DNA of 44,139 bases from an uncultured Lachnospiraceae bacterium (GCA_946403075.1 CAMIYN010000012.1:1-44139), one strand, 5' to 3'; counted from the stretch's first letter, positions 15,924 through 26,158 are shown. Numbers and translations are program-made. Notes: a model not told the origin generated them from the sequence alone.

Positions 15924-17714
15924 CTATATTTTTTTAGTTTGATTATATAGCCATTTTTTTACAGGTTCTGGTAAGTATTTTGATATTTTGTCATATAATT
16001 TTTTATTATAATTATTTAATCTAATAATGTCATCAGAATTTAGCAAATTATAATCTATTAATTCCTTATCAAATGGGCACCATGTCAAATTCTTAAATCC
16101 CAGAAATTCACCATATTTATTTTTTTTGACAGAATATACATATGTATCATTTTCAATTCTTATTCCATACCTATTTTCAAAATATAATCCAGGTTCTAAT
16201 GATTGCACTTGATTTGGCATTATTTTTACTAAATTATTTTTCCCTGAATAATTATTACTTCCAAAATGTACATTTGATAAATACCCAATTCCATGAGATG
16301 TGCCATGATTAAAATCTAGCAAATTATTAAACAATTCTTGCCTTGCGATAATATCAATTTGACCTATGTCATAATCATTCTTAACAATTTGGAACATCAT
16401 TTTTAATAATGATTTTAATACTAATGTATAGTGTCTTTTTAGATCTTTTGGAATATTCTTTTTATATAGGCTAATTACTCTTGTAATATCAGTGGTTCCA
16501 TATAAGTAATGTGCACCTGTATCAATCAACAAAACAGAATCATTTCTAATCTTTTTTGCATTTTTTTTATTTGGTAAATAATGGCAAATAGCCGAATTTT
16601 CTTTATATGCTACAATTGTATCAAAACTTGTAGTCAAATAGTCCTTATCCCTTATGGCATTATCAATAAAATTTTTTATATCATATTCTGTGAATTCATT
16701 TTTATCAAAGTCTATATTCTTTATTAAATAAATAATTTTTGTAATAAATACACCATCTAAAACACCACAAATCTCAAGGTTTCTTATCTGTGTATTTGTT
16801 TTTTGATTAAATATCAAATAAAAAGTTTTATTGATTTCATCATTATGTATTTTTAAATGTGGATTTTGTTTTAATATATTATATATATAATAGTTATTTC
16901 TTGAAAAATCAATTATTACATTTATTGAATAAAAAGCAAATATTATATTTTTTAAATCTTTATAGAACTCATCGAAAGATTTATTTTTAACATTATTTTT
17001 TTCTAAATAATTTAAAATATTTTTATCTAACACACAGTCTGTATAAATAATAACATCTCTATTTGTAATTATTAAAAAAGCATCAAAAGTCAAATCAAAA
17101 TTTTCAAAGCTCATATTTCTAATATTTAAAAAACTAATTATCTCCAATAAATCAGATGTAATATATACAAAACTTTCAGTATAATGTTTTATAATATTCT
17201 TTTTAAACTGAATAATATTTTTAGTTGTATTATCATCTAAATACTTTTTATCTATAAGTCTTAAATCTATATTTGTATTTTCTAGTTTATTTAAATCAGT
17301 ATCAAATATAATTTTTACAAATTTATCATCAAATACTTTAACTAACTCTTTTACTCTTTTAATAGAGTGAATTTTAGGATTTATTAAAACTACTCTCCCT
17401 TTCTTGATTATTTTTTTTATTTCATCATAAATTGAATTATTTTTACCTATTTCAATCACTTTTACATCACTAAAAACTTCATTTTTTGCTTGTATAGTAA
17501 ATCTACCATCAACAAATAAATATTTTTCATTTTTACTACATAAAAGTGAAGCAGTTTCACCTGTAAACCCAGTTAAGTAAATTATATAATTATTATATAT
17601 GTTTGTATATTCACTTAAATGTTCATTTGAAATTTCTGTATAAAAATAATCAATATCTTTATTAAATCTATTATAGATTTCAATTATTCTTTTATTAAAA
17701 AAATCATTATTCAT
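15924..17714 (-). CDS. Xaa-Pro aminopeptidase, M24B family (XPNPEP-type)
   Basis: A 596-residue cytoplasmic metallopeptidase that removes N-terminal residues preceding proline. Two creatinase-like N-terminal domains (about 1-310) precede the pita-bread domain. All five metal ligands can be placed: Asp in LLIDTGAHY, Asp in GTTDITRV, His in HGTSHGIGY, Glu in QSLEPGLYFE and Glu in GIRIENDTYV. The length of about 600 is typical of the long, eukaryote-like XPNPEP group rather than the short E. coli PepP. It overlaps dnaE by 4 nt upstream. Sequence in the N-terminal half is rather diverged. Confidence 0.9.
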   Translation of the reverse strand: MNNDFFNKRIIEIYNRFNKDIDYFYTEISNEHLSEYTNIYNNYIIYLTGFTGETASLLCSKNEKYLFVDGRFTIQAKNEVFSDVKVIEIGKNNSIYDEIKKIIKKGRVVLINPKIHSIKRVKELVKVFDDKFVKIIFDTDLNKLENTNIDLRLIDKKYLDDNTTKNIIQFKKNIIKHYTESFVYITSDLLEIISFLNIRNMSFENFDLTFDAFLIITNRDVIIYTDCVLDKNILNYLEKNNVKNKSFDEFYKDLKNIIFAFYSINVIIDFSRNNYYIYNILKQNPHLKIHNDEINKTFYLIFNQKTNTQIRNLEICGVLDGVFITKIIYLIKNIDFDKNEFTEYDIKNFIDNAIRDKDYLTTSFDTIVAYKENSAICHYLPNKKNAKKIRNDSVLLIDTGAHYLYGTTDITRVISLYKKNIPKDLKRHYTLVLKSLLKMMFQIVKNDYDIGQIDIIARQELFNNLLDFNHGTSHGIGYLSNVHFGSNNYSGKNNLVKIMPNQVQSLEPGLYFENRYGIRIENDTYVYSVKKNKYGEFLGFKNLTWCPFDKELIDYNLLNSDDIIRLNNYNKKLYDKISKYLPEPVKKWLYNQTKKI

Positions 17715-20700
17715 CTATATGTAACCTTCACATTATCTTTCCCAACAATTTCGCTCAAATTATTAATCATAAAATCATTAATTTTTATTGAATAATTTAA
17801 TTCTGTTGTTTTCTTTGTATCACTTATATAAATCATACACTTATCATTACCTTGATATCCATCTATAACATCTATTATTTCTCGTGATAGTTCTTCATAA
17901 ATTTCTTCTGTCTCAATTCTAATCCACAACACTCCCATTAATTGTCTAATTTTGTCTGCTATTATTTCTGCTTTATCATTATTTCTAAATTGAACCTTCC
18001 CTTCTATCACAACTACATTATTTTGTTCTAAAATAGATTCTGATAAATCTATTATTTTACTAAATGCTATTACATCAAATTCATTATATAAATCTTCTAC
18101 ATTTATAATAGCCCATTTAGTTTTTTTCATTTTAAACTTTACATCATTTATAATAACAACTGTTTTAATAATTTTCCCATCTATATTAACTACATTTTCT
18201 TGCTCAGCTGAATTTAAAAATAACAAATTAGAATCCAAATTTACATTTTTATCAATAAAGCTTTTATACTTGTATAGTGGATTTCCTGTTAAATATATAC
18301 CACAAATTTCTTTCTCCAAAAAAAGTTTTTCATCATAAGCATACTCTTTTATATCTCTATATGGTTCAAATAATTCTTCATCATCATTCTTTTTTGCATC
18401 TTCTACATCCAAAAAATCAAAAATTGTTTTTCCCAATTCTTCTTTGTTGCCATTAATTATGTCATGAAAAGCCATCATTTTTTGTCTTCTACTACCTATA
18501 AATAAATCAAAAGAACCACAGAGAATTAAACTTTCTATCGCTTTTTTATTTACATTGCTTTTTGAAATACGATTTATTGCATTTGTAAAATTTAAAAACT
18601 CACCATTTTTATTTCTCTCATTTAATATATCATATCCTACATTATCCCCAATTCCTTTTAATGCTGCAAATCCCATTCTTATATCATTTCCCTCAACAGT
18701 AAAAATTGCATCAGATTTATTTATGTCAGGTGGTAAAATCTTAATTCCTTCACTCATTATGCTACTAACATATCTTTTCAATTCATCTCTCTTATCTATT
18801 ACAGAATTACATATACTACAATAAAAATAAACTCTGTAATAATATTTTAAATATGCAGTTTGATATCCAAGTATCGCATAGGAAGCAGCATGAGGTTTAT
18901 TAAAGGCATACTTTGCAAATTTCATCATATCGTCAAAAATTTTATTACTAATTTTTTCACTTATGCCTCTCTTTAAACATCCATCTATTCCAAGCTCAAC
19001 ATTCCCATATATAAAATTTTGTCTCTCTTTAACAAGTATCTCTTCCTTCTTTTTTGCCATTGCATACCTAACTACATCTGCCCTACCAAAGCTATAACCA
19101 GCAAGTTTTTGCACTATTTGCATAACTTGCTCTTGATAAACTATGCAACCATAAGTAAGTGATAATATTTCTCTTAATTCTTCACAATCATACTCAATTT
19201 TATCTTGACTATTTTTACCTTCAATATATTTTGGTATATAATCCATAGGTCCTGGTCTATATAAACTTATACCAGCGATAATATCTTCTATACAATTTGG
19301 TTTTAATCTCTTCATAAAGCTTGTCATCCCATCAGATTCAAGCTGAAATACCCCTAATGTATCTCCATTTGAAATCATACCATAAATATTCAAATCATTT
19401 AAATCTAATTTTTCTAAATCTATTTCTACATTTAAAAATCTTTTTATATCTTCAACACAATTTTTTATAACAGTCAGATTCCTGAGTCCCAAAAAATCCA
19501 TTTTTAGCATCCCTACATGGGCTAAGTCAGTCATTGTATATTCAGTAGTTATAATTTCATCCTTACTTCTCGCAAGTGGGATAAATTCTGTAACTTCTTT
19601 TGGTGCTATTAAAACTCCTGATGCATGTATTGAACTTGCACTTGGCACATTTTCAATCCTATGTGCAGTATCAAGTATTATTTTAACCTGTTCGTCATCT
19701 TCATATTGTCTTCTAAAATTTATAATATTTAATTTATTTTCTGAACTAAATTCATCAATATTTCTATTTAACAAATCATCAATTGTAGAGTTATATGGAA
19801 CAAGTTTTGTAAGTGCATCTGTTTTTGCATATGGAACATCCATTACTCTACCTATCGATTTAATGGCATTTCTTGTCGCAAGTGTTGAAAAAGTCACAAT
19901 CTGTACCACATGATTATCCCCGTATTTTTTCCTTACATATTCTATTACTTTATCTCTCCCATCCTTACTAAAATCTGTATCTATATCAGGCATAGAAAAT
20001 CTATATGGATTTAAAAATCTTTCAAAAATTAAACCATATTTTATAGGATCTATATCAGTAATTTTTAATATATATGCAACAACTGAACCTGCACCTGAAC
20101 CCCTGCCTGGTCCTACTGGTATATCATGTGTTTTTGCAAAATTTATATAATCCCATACAATCAAAAAATAATCTACAAAACCCATTTCAATAATTGTATT
20201 TAATTCATAATCAATTCTATTTTTAATTTCATCAGTAATTACTTCATATCTATTTTTAATACCATCATAAACAAGTTTTTTTAAATATTCTGTATTTGTA
20301 AAACCACTTGGTATGTCAAATTTAGGCACATGATATTTACATTTTTTTACCATATCAATGTATCCATAGTTTTCATCTAAAACTTTATCTCTTTCTTTTA
20401 TTTTATTAAATTCTTTAATAATATCATTATAAGTACTCTCATCAAATTCTATATTGACATTACATCTATTTGCAATAATTTCCGTATTGCTGACTGCCTC
20501 TTTACAAAACTTAAAGGCAGATAGCATTTCTTCTTCTGATTTTAAATGATATTCTCCTATATATTTCATTCTATCATCATCTTTTAATTTTGAATTTGTT
20601 TGCATACATATCAAACAATCATGTGCAAAACTATCTTCTTTAAGTGTGTAATGAACATCATTAGTTGCTACAAGTTTTAAATCCAAATCTTTTGATAATT

Positions 20701-21265
20701 GCATCAAAAATGGATGTATGAATATTTCATCTTTTAAATTATGATTTTGTATTTCCAAAAAGAAATTATCTTTTCCAAAAATATCAATATAATTTTTTGC
20801 TCTATTCTTTGCGGCTTCATATTGATTTTTTGTGAGTTCCTTTTGCACTTCCCCAGCAAGACAAGCAGATAAGCAAATTATACCTTCACTATATTTTTTT
20901 AATGTTTCATAATCAACTCTTGGCTTATAATAAAAACCATCAACAAAACCTGCTGAAACAATTTTGATTAGATTTTTATATCCTACATTATTTTCACATA
21001 ACAAAATTAAATGATATTTTTCTTCTTCTCTCACTCTATCAAAACGGCTTCCTCTTACCACATATATCTCACATCCAATTATTGGTTTAATCCCATTTAC
21101 TATTGCTTCTTCATAAAACTCTATGACACCAAACATTACACCATGGTCAGTTATAGCAATAGATTTTTGTCCTAATTCTTTTGCCCTTTTTATTAAATCT
21201 TTAATTCTACCAGCCCCATCAAGTAAACTAAATCCTGTATGCAAATGTAAATGTGAAAAACTCAT
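17711..21265 (-). CDS. dnaE: DNA polymerase III alpha subunit DnaE
   Basis: An 1184-residue C-family replicative polymerase. It starts with the PHP domain (FSHLHLHTGFSLLDGAGRI and SIAITDHGVMFG), then the palm domain with GPGRGSGAGS and the catalytic PDIDTDF at about residue 425, the fingers with KPNCIEDI, YRPGPM and YQEQVM, the helix-hairpin-helix region ILPPDINKSD and MGFAALKGIG, and a C-terminal OB-fold region (about 1000-1090). Length matches DnaE1/DnaE3 rather than PolC. It begins 2 nt after the whiA stop and overlaps pepP by 4 nt. The murB-whiA-dnaE order is a conserved clostridial arrangement in reduced form. Confidence 0.96.
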   Translation of the reverse strand: MSFSHLHLHTGFSLLDGAGRIKDLIKRAKELGQKSIAITDHGVMFGVIEFYEEAIVNGIKPIIGCEIYVVRGSRFDRVREEEKYHLILLCENNVGYKNLIKIVSAGFVDGFYYKPRVDYETLKKYSEGIICLSACLAGEVQKELTKNQYEAAKNRAKNYIDIFGKDNFFLEIQNHNLKDEIFIHPFLMQLSKDLDLKLVATNDVHYTLKEDSFAHDCLICMQTNSKLKDDDRMKYIGEYHLKSEEEMLSAFKFCKEAVSNTEIIANRCNVNIEFDESTYNDIIKEFNKIKERDKVLDENYGYIDMVKKCKYHVPKFDIPSGFTNTEYLKKLVYDGIKNRYEVITDEIKNRIDYELNTIIEMGFVDYFLIVWDYINFAKTHDIPVGPGRGSGAGSVVAYILKITDIDPIKYGLIFERFLNPYRFSMPDIDTDFSKDGRDKVIEYVRKKYGDNHVVQIVTFSTLATRNAIKSIGRVMDVPYAKTDALTKLVPYNSTIDDLLNRNIDEFSSENKLNIINFRRQYEDDEQVKIILDTAHRIENVPSASSIHASGVLIAPKEVTEFIPLARSKDEIITTEYTMTDLAHVGMLKMDFLGLRNLTVIKNCVEDIKRFLNVEIDLEKLDLNDLNIYGMISNGDTLGVFQLESDGMTSFMKRLKPNCIEDIIAGISLYRPGPMDYIPKYIEGKNSQDKIEYDCEELREILSLTYGCIVYQEQVMQIVQKLAGYSFGRADVVRYAMAKKKEEILVKERQNFIYGNVELGIDGCLKRGISEKISNKIFDDMMKFAKYAFNKPHAASYAILGYQTAYLKYYYRVYFYCSICNSVIDKRDELKRYVSSIMSEGIKILPPDINKSDAIFTVEGNDIRMGFAALKGIGDNVGYDILNERNKNGEFLNFTNAINRISKSNVNKKAIESLILCGSFDLFIGSRRQKMMAFHDIINGNKEELGKTIFDFLDVEDAKKNDDEELFEPYRDIKEYAYDEKLFLEKEICGIYLTGNPLYKYKSFIDKNVNLDSNLLFLNSAEQENVVNIDGKIIKTVVIINDVKFKMKKTKWAIINVEDLYNEFDVIAFSKIIDLSESILEQNNVVVIEGKVQFRNNDKAEIIADKIRQLMGVLWIRIETEEIYEELSREIIDVIDGYQGNDKCMIYISDTKKTTELNYSIKINDFMINNLSEIVGKDNVKVTYR

Positions 21266-21267
21266 TT

Positions 21268-21888
21268 TTATTCCCCACTCAACATTTTTCTAATTTTTGA
21301 AAATCTATGATTCAATGTGCTCTTTGAAATATTACCTATTATACTTGCCAATTCATTAAGCGATACATTTGGATTATTTAACCTTGCATCTATTACAACC
21401 TTAATATTTTTATCAAGTTCATTAATATTCTTATACTCTAATAGTTTTTTAATCTCTTCTACCTGTTTTAATCCAGACTTTGTAGCCCTTTTAATATTTG
21501 CTACTTCAAAATTTACTATCCTATTAATATTAGAATTTAAATTCTTATTATTTAACTCTTCTTCAAAAACTTTTAAACTTTTTTTTGCAGATAATAGTTT
21601 TAATAAATATTTTATACTACTTACATCATTTATATATACAATATATTTTTTTCCTATTATAGAGATTTTTGCATTTATTCCATATTTTAAAAATTTAACT
21701 ACCAAATCATTAGCATCTTCAATTTGTTTAAAATTAAATTGAACTCTATATTCCTTTTTGGGATTATTGATATAACCACATTTCAAATATTCTTTTATAA
21801 TCCAATTATTTTTTTTTAATATTTTTTTATTACTCTTTATCTCATTTTTTAATATATTATTAAATGAATTATTTAAAACTTGCCCCAT
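21268..21888 (-). CDS. whiA: WhiA-like regulator, N-terminally shortened
   Basis: A 206-residue protein that aligns with the second part of WhiA: YLKCGYINNPKKEYRVQF matches the second LAGLIDADG repeat, NRIVNFEVANIKRATKSGLKQVEEI matches the linker, and VSLNELASIIGNISKSTLNHRFSKIRKM is the C-terminal helix-turn-helix. Usual WhiA proteins have about 300-330 residues; roughly the first 85 (first half of the LAGLIDADG-like domain) are absent. There is no room for them, because ATG 21888 overlaps the murB end by 16 nt. WhiA controls cell division and growth genes in Bacillota and Actinomycetota. Whether the short form still works is open. Confidence 0.85.
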   Translation of the reverse strand: MGQVLNNSFNNILKNEIKSNKKILKKNNWIIKEYLKCGYINNPKKEYRVQFNFKQIEDANDLVVKFLKYGINAKISIIGKKYIVYINDVSSIKYLLKLLSAKKSLKVFEEELNNKNLNSNINRIVNFEVANIKRATKSGLKQVEEIKKLLEYKNINELDKNIKVVIDARLNNPNVSLNELASIIGNISKSTLNHRFSKIRKMLSGE

Positions 21889-22739
21889 ATTTTTATTTCT
21901 GGCTCCAAATTAATGTTATAGTAAGTCTTTACCCTATCTTGAATTTTTTGTATCAATTTATATACATCCTTTGCAGTGGCATTATTAATGTTTACTATAA
22001 ACCCTGCATGCTTTCTTGATACTTCAGCACCACCTACTGTTTCGCCTTGTAATCCACTTTCTTGAATCAAAAGAGATGCAAATCCATTTTCTGGTCTCTT
22101 AAATACTGACCCTGCTGATGGATATTCAAGTGGTTGCTTTCTCGTTCTAAGTTCTGTATACTGAGACATTTTCTTTCTTATTGATTCTTCATCACCCTCT
22201 TTTAAATCAAACCTAACTTTTGTAACTATATATCCCTTTTCCTCTATTATTGAATGCCTATATGAAAAATCAAGTTCTTCTTTTTTTAGGGTTCTAATTT
22301 TATTATTTTCATCTATCACATCTACACTTACTATAAAATCACTGATTTCTGTATCATATGCACCAGCATTCATACTAACTGCACCACCTACTGTCCCTGG
22401 TATTTCGCAGAGAGGTTCAAACCCAGTTAGATTATTATTACAAGCCTCATCAGCAAGTTGAACCATCAAGGCTCCAGCCTCTGCTAATATTTTAGTTCCT
22501 ACAACAGTAATTTTTGACATCTCTTCAAAAATATTTACTACACAGCCTCTAAGACCTTTATCAGATACTAAAAGATTCGTCCCCTTACCAACAATATAAT
22601 ATATAATATCTTTTTCTCTTAAAAATTTAATTAAATCAATTAATTCATTTTCACTAGCGGGTATTGCAAAAACATCGGCAGAACCACCAATTTTAAAACT
22701 TGTATGCTTTGACATTAATTCTTCCATTAAAATCTTCAT
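21873..22739 (-). CDS. murB: UDP-N-acetylenolpyruvoylglucosamine reductase MurB
   Basis: A 288-residue FAD enzyme that reduces UDP-GlcNAc-enolpyruvate to UDP-MurNAc with NADPH. Seen: HTSFKIGGSADVF, the FAD-binding VGKGTNLLVSDKG, IPGTVGGAVSMNAGAY, SYRHS, and in the C-terminal domain YPSAGSVFKRP with the catalytic Ser, plus AEVSRKHAGFIVN. Start ATG 22739 follows GGAGG. It is the first gene of the minus-strand unit murB-whiA-dnaE-pepP-PAP2-xthA and is divergent from murI across only 55 nt. Confidence 0.96.
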   Translation of the reverse strand: MKILMEELMSKHTSFKIGGSADVFAIPASENELIDLIKFLREKDIIYYIVGKGTNLLVSDKGLRGCVVNIFEEMSKITVVGTKILAEAGALMVQLADEACNNNLTGFEPLCEIPGTVGGAVSMNAGAYDTEISDFIVSVDVIDENNKIRTLKKEELDFSYRHSIIEEKGYIVTKVRFDLKEGDEESIRKKMSQYTELRTRKQPLEYPSAGSVFKRPENGFASLLIQESGLQGETVGGAEVSRKHAGFIVNINNATAKDVYKLIQKIQDRVKTYYNINLEPEIKIWGKF

Positions 22740-22756
22740 TAAGCTTCCTCCAAATA

Positions 22757-22785
22757 TTGAATTATTTTAACACATTTGATAAAAT
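22757..22785 (+). promoter_or_regulatory. Promoter of murI, predicting a (near-)leaderless mRNA
   Basis: TTGAAT (22757-22762), 17-nt spacer, TAAAAT (22780-22785). The expected transcription start is about 22792, only some 3 nt before the ATG at 22795. No Shine-Dalgarno sequence precedes that ATG, which fits leaderless translation. Confidence 0.5.
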
Positions 22786-22794
22786 AAGTAAATT

Positions 22795-23658
22795 ATGAAA
22801 AAAGATGAATTTATAGGTGTTTTTGACTCTGGACTTGGGGGATTAAGTGTATTAAAAAACCTAATAAATGTAATGCCAAATGAAAAATATATATATTTAT
22901 CTGATAGCAAAAATAATCCCTATGGAACAAAGTCAATAGATGAAATAATTAATTTATCAATAAAATCTGTAGAGAGATTACTCTCTTTTAATGTAAAATC
23001 AATAATTATTGCTTGCAATACAGCAACTGTAAATTCATATAACGAACTTTCAAAAAGATTTCCACATATAAAAATTTTTGGCACTTTTCCAAATTTCAAA
23101 AATATTCTATTACATCAACAAAATCAAATTATAAAAAAACACAATGTTTTTTTTAAATTTATAAATAAAAGAATAATAACTGATAAATCTACTGATAAGA
23201 AAAGCATCTTAATCTTATCAACAACAGCAACAAAAAATAGTAAATTCATAAAAAGAGAAATAAGGATTTATAAAAAATATTTTAATATTGAAATTATTTC
23301 AGCAGATGAAATAGTAAAATTTGTAGAAAGTGGAAATTTGAATAGCGATGATTTTAATAATTATATAAAAAATTTATTAATTAAATATAAAAACTTTGAC
23401 AACATCTTACTTGCCTGCACTCATTTTCAATTTGCAGAAGATTTATTTAAAAAAATTGTAAAAACAGATTGCTATATAACATCAAATACAGATATCCCTG
23501 CTAATGACTGTTTTAATTATCTAAAAAATAATGATTTATTAAATGACAAAAGTCTAGAGATTAATATTTTAGATACACTTTTTGACACAAAAAGAGAAAT
23601 GATTTTTAAGAAATTATTGGATACCGATAAAATTAATTTTATATATAATAATAACTAA
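22795..23658 (+). CDS. murI: Glutamate racemase MurI
   Basis: A 287-residue Asp/Glu racemase-family enzyme that makes D-glutamate for peptidoglycan. The N-terminal GVFDSGLGGLSVL, YLSDSKNNPYGTK, the first catalytic Cys in IIACNTAT and the second in LLACTHFQFA are present. Departures from the norm: the usual GCTHYP appears as ACTHFQ, the usual VIEP stretch after the first Cys motif reads GTFPNF, and a basic insert of about 20 residues follows (NQIIKKHNVFFKFINKR). Likely still MurI, since it lies divergent to murB, but diverged. The stop overlaps the convergent smpB stop by 4 nt. Confidence 0.85.
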   Translation: MKKDEFIGVFDSGLGGLSVLKNLINVMPNEKYIYLSDSKNNPYGTKSIDEIINLSIKSVERLLSFNVKSIIIACNTATVNSYNELSKRFPHIKIFGTFPNFKNILLHQQNQIIKKHNVFFKFINKRIITDKSTDKKSILILSTTATKNSKFIKREIRIYKKYFNIEIISADEIVKFVESGNLNSDDFNNYIKNLLIKYKNFDNILLACTHFQFAEDLFKKIVKTDCYITSNTDIPANDCFNYLKNNDLLNDKSLEINILDTLFDTKREMIFKKLLDTDKINFIYNNN

Positions 23659-24113
23659 ACTTTAATGCTTGAGCCTTTAAAATTTCTTTCCAAATTCCTT
23701 TTAATATTCTTCTTTTTTAAATCTTCTCTCTTGTCATAATTTTTCTTTCCCTTACACAATGCAATTTCAAGTTTGACTAATCCATCTTTAAAATATACTT
23801 TTATGGGTATAAGGGTATATCCTTTTTCCTGCAATGTCCCATACAATTTTTTTATTTCTGATTTATGCAATAATAATTTTCTACTTCTCATAGAATCTAC
23901 ATTAAATATATTCCCCTTTTCATAATGGCTTATATTCATCCCGTAGACAAACACTTCCATATTAAAAATCTTACATAAACTTCCTGATATAGAACAATTT
24001 CCAAGTCTCAAAGATTTAATCTCTGTCCCAGTCAATACTATACCTGCCTCATATGTTTCTATTACAAAAAAATCATGATAAACTTTTTTATTATTTGAAA
24101 TAAGTTTTGTCAT
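23655..24113 (-). CDS. smpB: SsrA-binding protein SmpB
   Basis: A 152-residue RNA-binding protein that delivers tmRNA to stalled ribosomes. Seen: NKKVYHDFFVIETYEAGIVLTGTEIKSLR, the loop NISHYEKGNIFN, RSRKLLLHK and KVYFKDGLVKLEIALCKGKKNYDKRE, ending in the usual basic tail. It follows rnr with no gap, a common pairing because RNase R works with tmRNA-SmpB in trans-translation. No ssrA gene was found in the window. Confidence 0.95.
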   Translation of the reverse strand: MTKLISNNKKVYHDFFVIETYEAGIVLTGTEIKSLRLGNCSISGSLCKIFNMEVFVYGMNISHYEKGNIFNVDSMRSRKLLLHKSEIKKLYGTLQEKGYTLIPIKVYFKDGLVKLEIALCKGKKNYDKREDLKKKNIKRNLERNFKGSSIKV

Positions 24114-26054
24114 CTACACTCTCTCCATATATTTAAAATCAATAGTTCTAAGCCCCAAGTCAACACTTGATACTTTTACTCTAACTTGCATCCCTATGGC
24201 AAATTTATCTCTATTCTTTTCAGAAACTAATTCCATTGTATCATCATAAAAGTCATAAAACCCCTTTAAAGTGCTTATTGGAACCAATCCCTCAATAGTA
24301 TTATCAAGTAAAACATAAAAACCAAAATTAGTAACACTTGATATCATCCCTACATATTCATTTCCAATTTTATCTTCCATATACTCACATTTTTTATATT
24401 GTTCTACTTCTCTCTCACAATCAATCGATATCCTTTCTGTTTTTGAGATGTGTTCTGCAATATTAGATAAATTTTTTTCATAAAAACTAATTCTTTTTTC
24501 GTTCAATTCATTATGAATATTTTGTTTTATAATTCTATGTATCATTAAATCATTATATCTCCGTATTGGAGATGTAAAATGTGTGTAATACTTAATTGCA
24601 AGAGCAAAATGCCCAAGGCAAGTATCTGAATATTTTGCTTGACTCATTAACCTTAATACCATTTTATCTATGACAAATTTATAAGGTTCATTTTCTACAT
24701 CTTTTAAAACTTTTTGAATTTGTTTTGCACTAATATCCTTTGTAAAATCAAAAAAAATCTTATAATTTGATAACACCATTGATAATTTTTTAATTTTCTC
24801 ACTATCACATTTTTCGTGAACTCTGTATAAAAAAGGTATTTTTGAAAAAAAATATTTTTTTGCTACTGTATAATTTGCAATTACCATAAATGTCTCTATG
24901 ATTTTATTTGATTCATATGTTTCATATGCATGAATATCAATAGGATGTAAATTTTCATCTACAACAATTTTACTCTCACTCAGATCAAAAGAAATATATC
25001 CTTCTCTATCTCTAGATTTTTGTAAAATATTTGATAATTCTCTCATCAAAAGTATCATTGGTTTAAACTCATCATATCCTTTTACTTCACATCCATCTAT
25101 AACTTTTTGGACATTAAAATAAGTCATTCGCTTATCACTATTTATAATAGATTCATATATATCACTATCAACTACATTTCCATCTACATCTATTTCCATT
25201 TCACAAGTCATAGTCAATCTATCAACTTTCTCGTTTAGAGAACATATCCCATTTGAAAGAGACTTAGGTAGCATTGGTATAACTCTATCTACCAAATATA
25301 CTGAATTTCCCCTGAATAGTGCTTCTCTATCAAGTGCAGTATTCTCTTTTACATAATGTGATACATCAGCAATTGAAACATACAATTTAAAATTTCCATT
25401 ATCAAGTTTTTTAATTGATATAGCATCATCTAAATCTTTTGCATCATCTCCATCAATTGTGACTGTCATCAAATCTCTTAAATCTTTCCTATAACTGTAC
25501 TCATTTTTTTCTACTACTTCACTAATTTTTTTTGATTCACAAATAGTATCTTCATTAAACTCCGTTTTGATGTCATAGCTTTTAATGATTGACAAAATTT
25601 GAATTTCTGGTTCATTTTTATCACCTAATGTTTCTAATATCATCCCTTCTGGATTTTTGTTTTTAGTGTTTACATTAAGAAGTTTACATACAACAATTGA
25701 ATTGTTAGTTGTTTTTTTAAAGAAATTTTTATTTATATGAATATCAAAATAAATTTTTTTATTAATAGGTGTGACAAAACCATATTGCCTACTATTACAA
25801 AACACACCGATAATTTTATCTGTTTTCCGTTTTATTACTCTTAAAACTTTTCCCTCATAATTCCTATCTCCTATCCCCAGTTTTTTAATTTTAACTAATA
25901 CTTCATCCCCATCAAGAGAGAATAAACTATCCCTACTTGATACGAAAACATCTATATCAATTCCTTTTAATGTTATAGTCACAAAAGAAAACTTTTTATT
26001 AACTAAACGATAAATTCCTACATATTCATATTTTAAATTTAATTTTATACTCAT
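24114..26054 (-). CDS. rnr: Ribonuclease R (RNB family 3'-5' exoribonuclease)
   Basis: A 646-residue exoribonuclease. After cold-shock-like domains (about 20-160) comes the RNB catalytic domain with TIDGDDAKDLDDAISI (catalytic aspartates near residues 200-210), DRVIPMLPKSLSNGICSLN, and the RRYNDLMIHR end; an S1 domain closes the protein (YVGMISSVTNFGFYVLLDNTIEGLVPI). It is shorter than typical RNase R (about 700-800), mainly in the N-terminal and C-terminal extensions. smpB follows directly. Confidence 0.93.
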   Translation of the reverse strand: MSIKLNLKYEYVGIYRLVNKKFSFVTITLKGIDIDVFVSSRDSLFSLDGDEVLVKIKKLGIGDRNYEGKVLRVIKRKTDKIIGVFCNSRQYGFVTPINKKIYFDIHINKNFFKKTTNNSIVVCKLLNVNTKNKNPEGMILETLGDKNEPEIQILSIIKSYDIKTEFNEDTICESKKISEVVEKNEYSYRKDLRDLMTVTIDGDDAKDLDDAISIKKLDNGNFKLYVSIADVSHYVKENTALDREALFRGNSVYLVDRVIPMLPKSLSNGICSLNEKVDRLTMTCEMEIDVDGNVVDSDIYESIINSDKRMTYFNVQKVIDGCEVKGYDEFKPMILLMRELSNILQKSRDREGYISFDLSESKIVVDENLHPIDIHAYETYESNKIIETFMVIANYTVAKKYFFSKIPFLYRVHEKCDSEKIKKLSMVLSNYKIFFDFTKDISAKQIQKVLKDVENEPYKFVIDKMVLRLMSQAKYSDTCLGHFALAIKYYTHFTSPIRRYNDLMIHRIIKQNIHNELNEKRISFYEKNLSNIAEHISKTERISIDCEREVEQYKKCEYMEDKIGNEYVGMISSVTNFGFYVLLDNTIEGLVPISTLKGFYDFYDDTMELVSEKNRDKFAIGMQVRVKVSSVDLGLRTIDFKYMERV

Positions 26055-26076
26055 TACAAAAAATTTACCCTATTCA

Positions 26077-26112
26077 ATAAAAAACACATCCGTTTTTATA
26101 TATAAAGATGTG
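26077..26112 (-). terminator. Terminator after secG
   Basis: Minus strand CACATC (26112-26107), long A/T loop, GATGTG (26090-26085), followed by TTTTTTATT. It lies between secG and rnr and probably ends the Ecf-secG transcripts, although read-through into rnr-smpB is likely since rnr lacks an obvious strong promoter. Confidence 0.5.
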
Positions 26113-26158
26113 CCTTATCAAAAATACAAATAAAAATTAAAAAAATTAGTTATAACTA

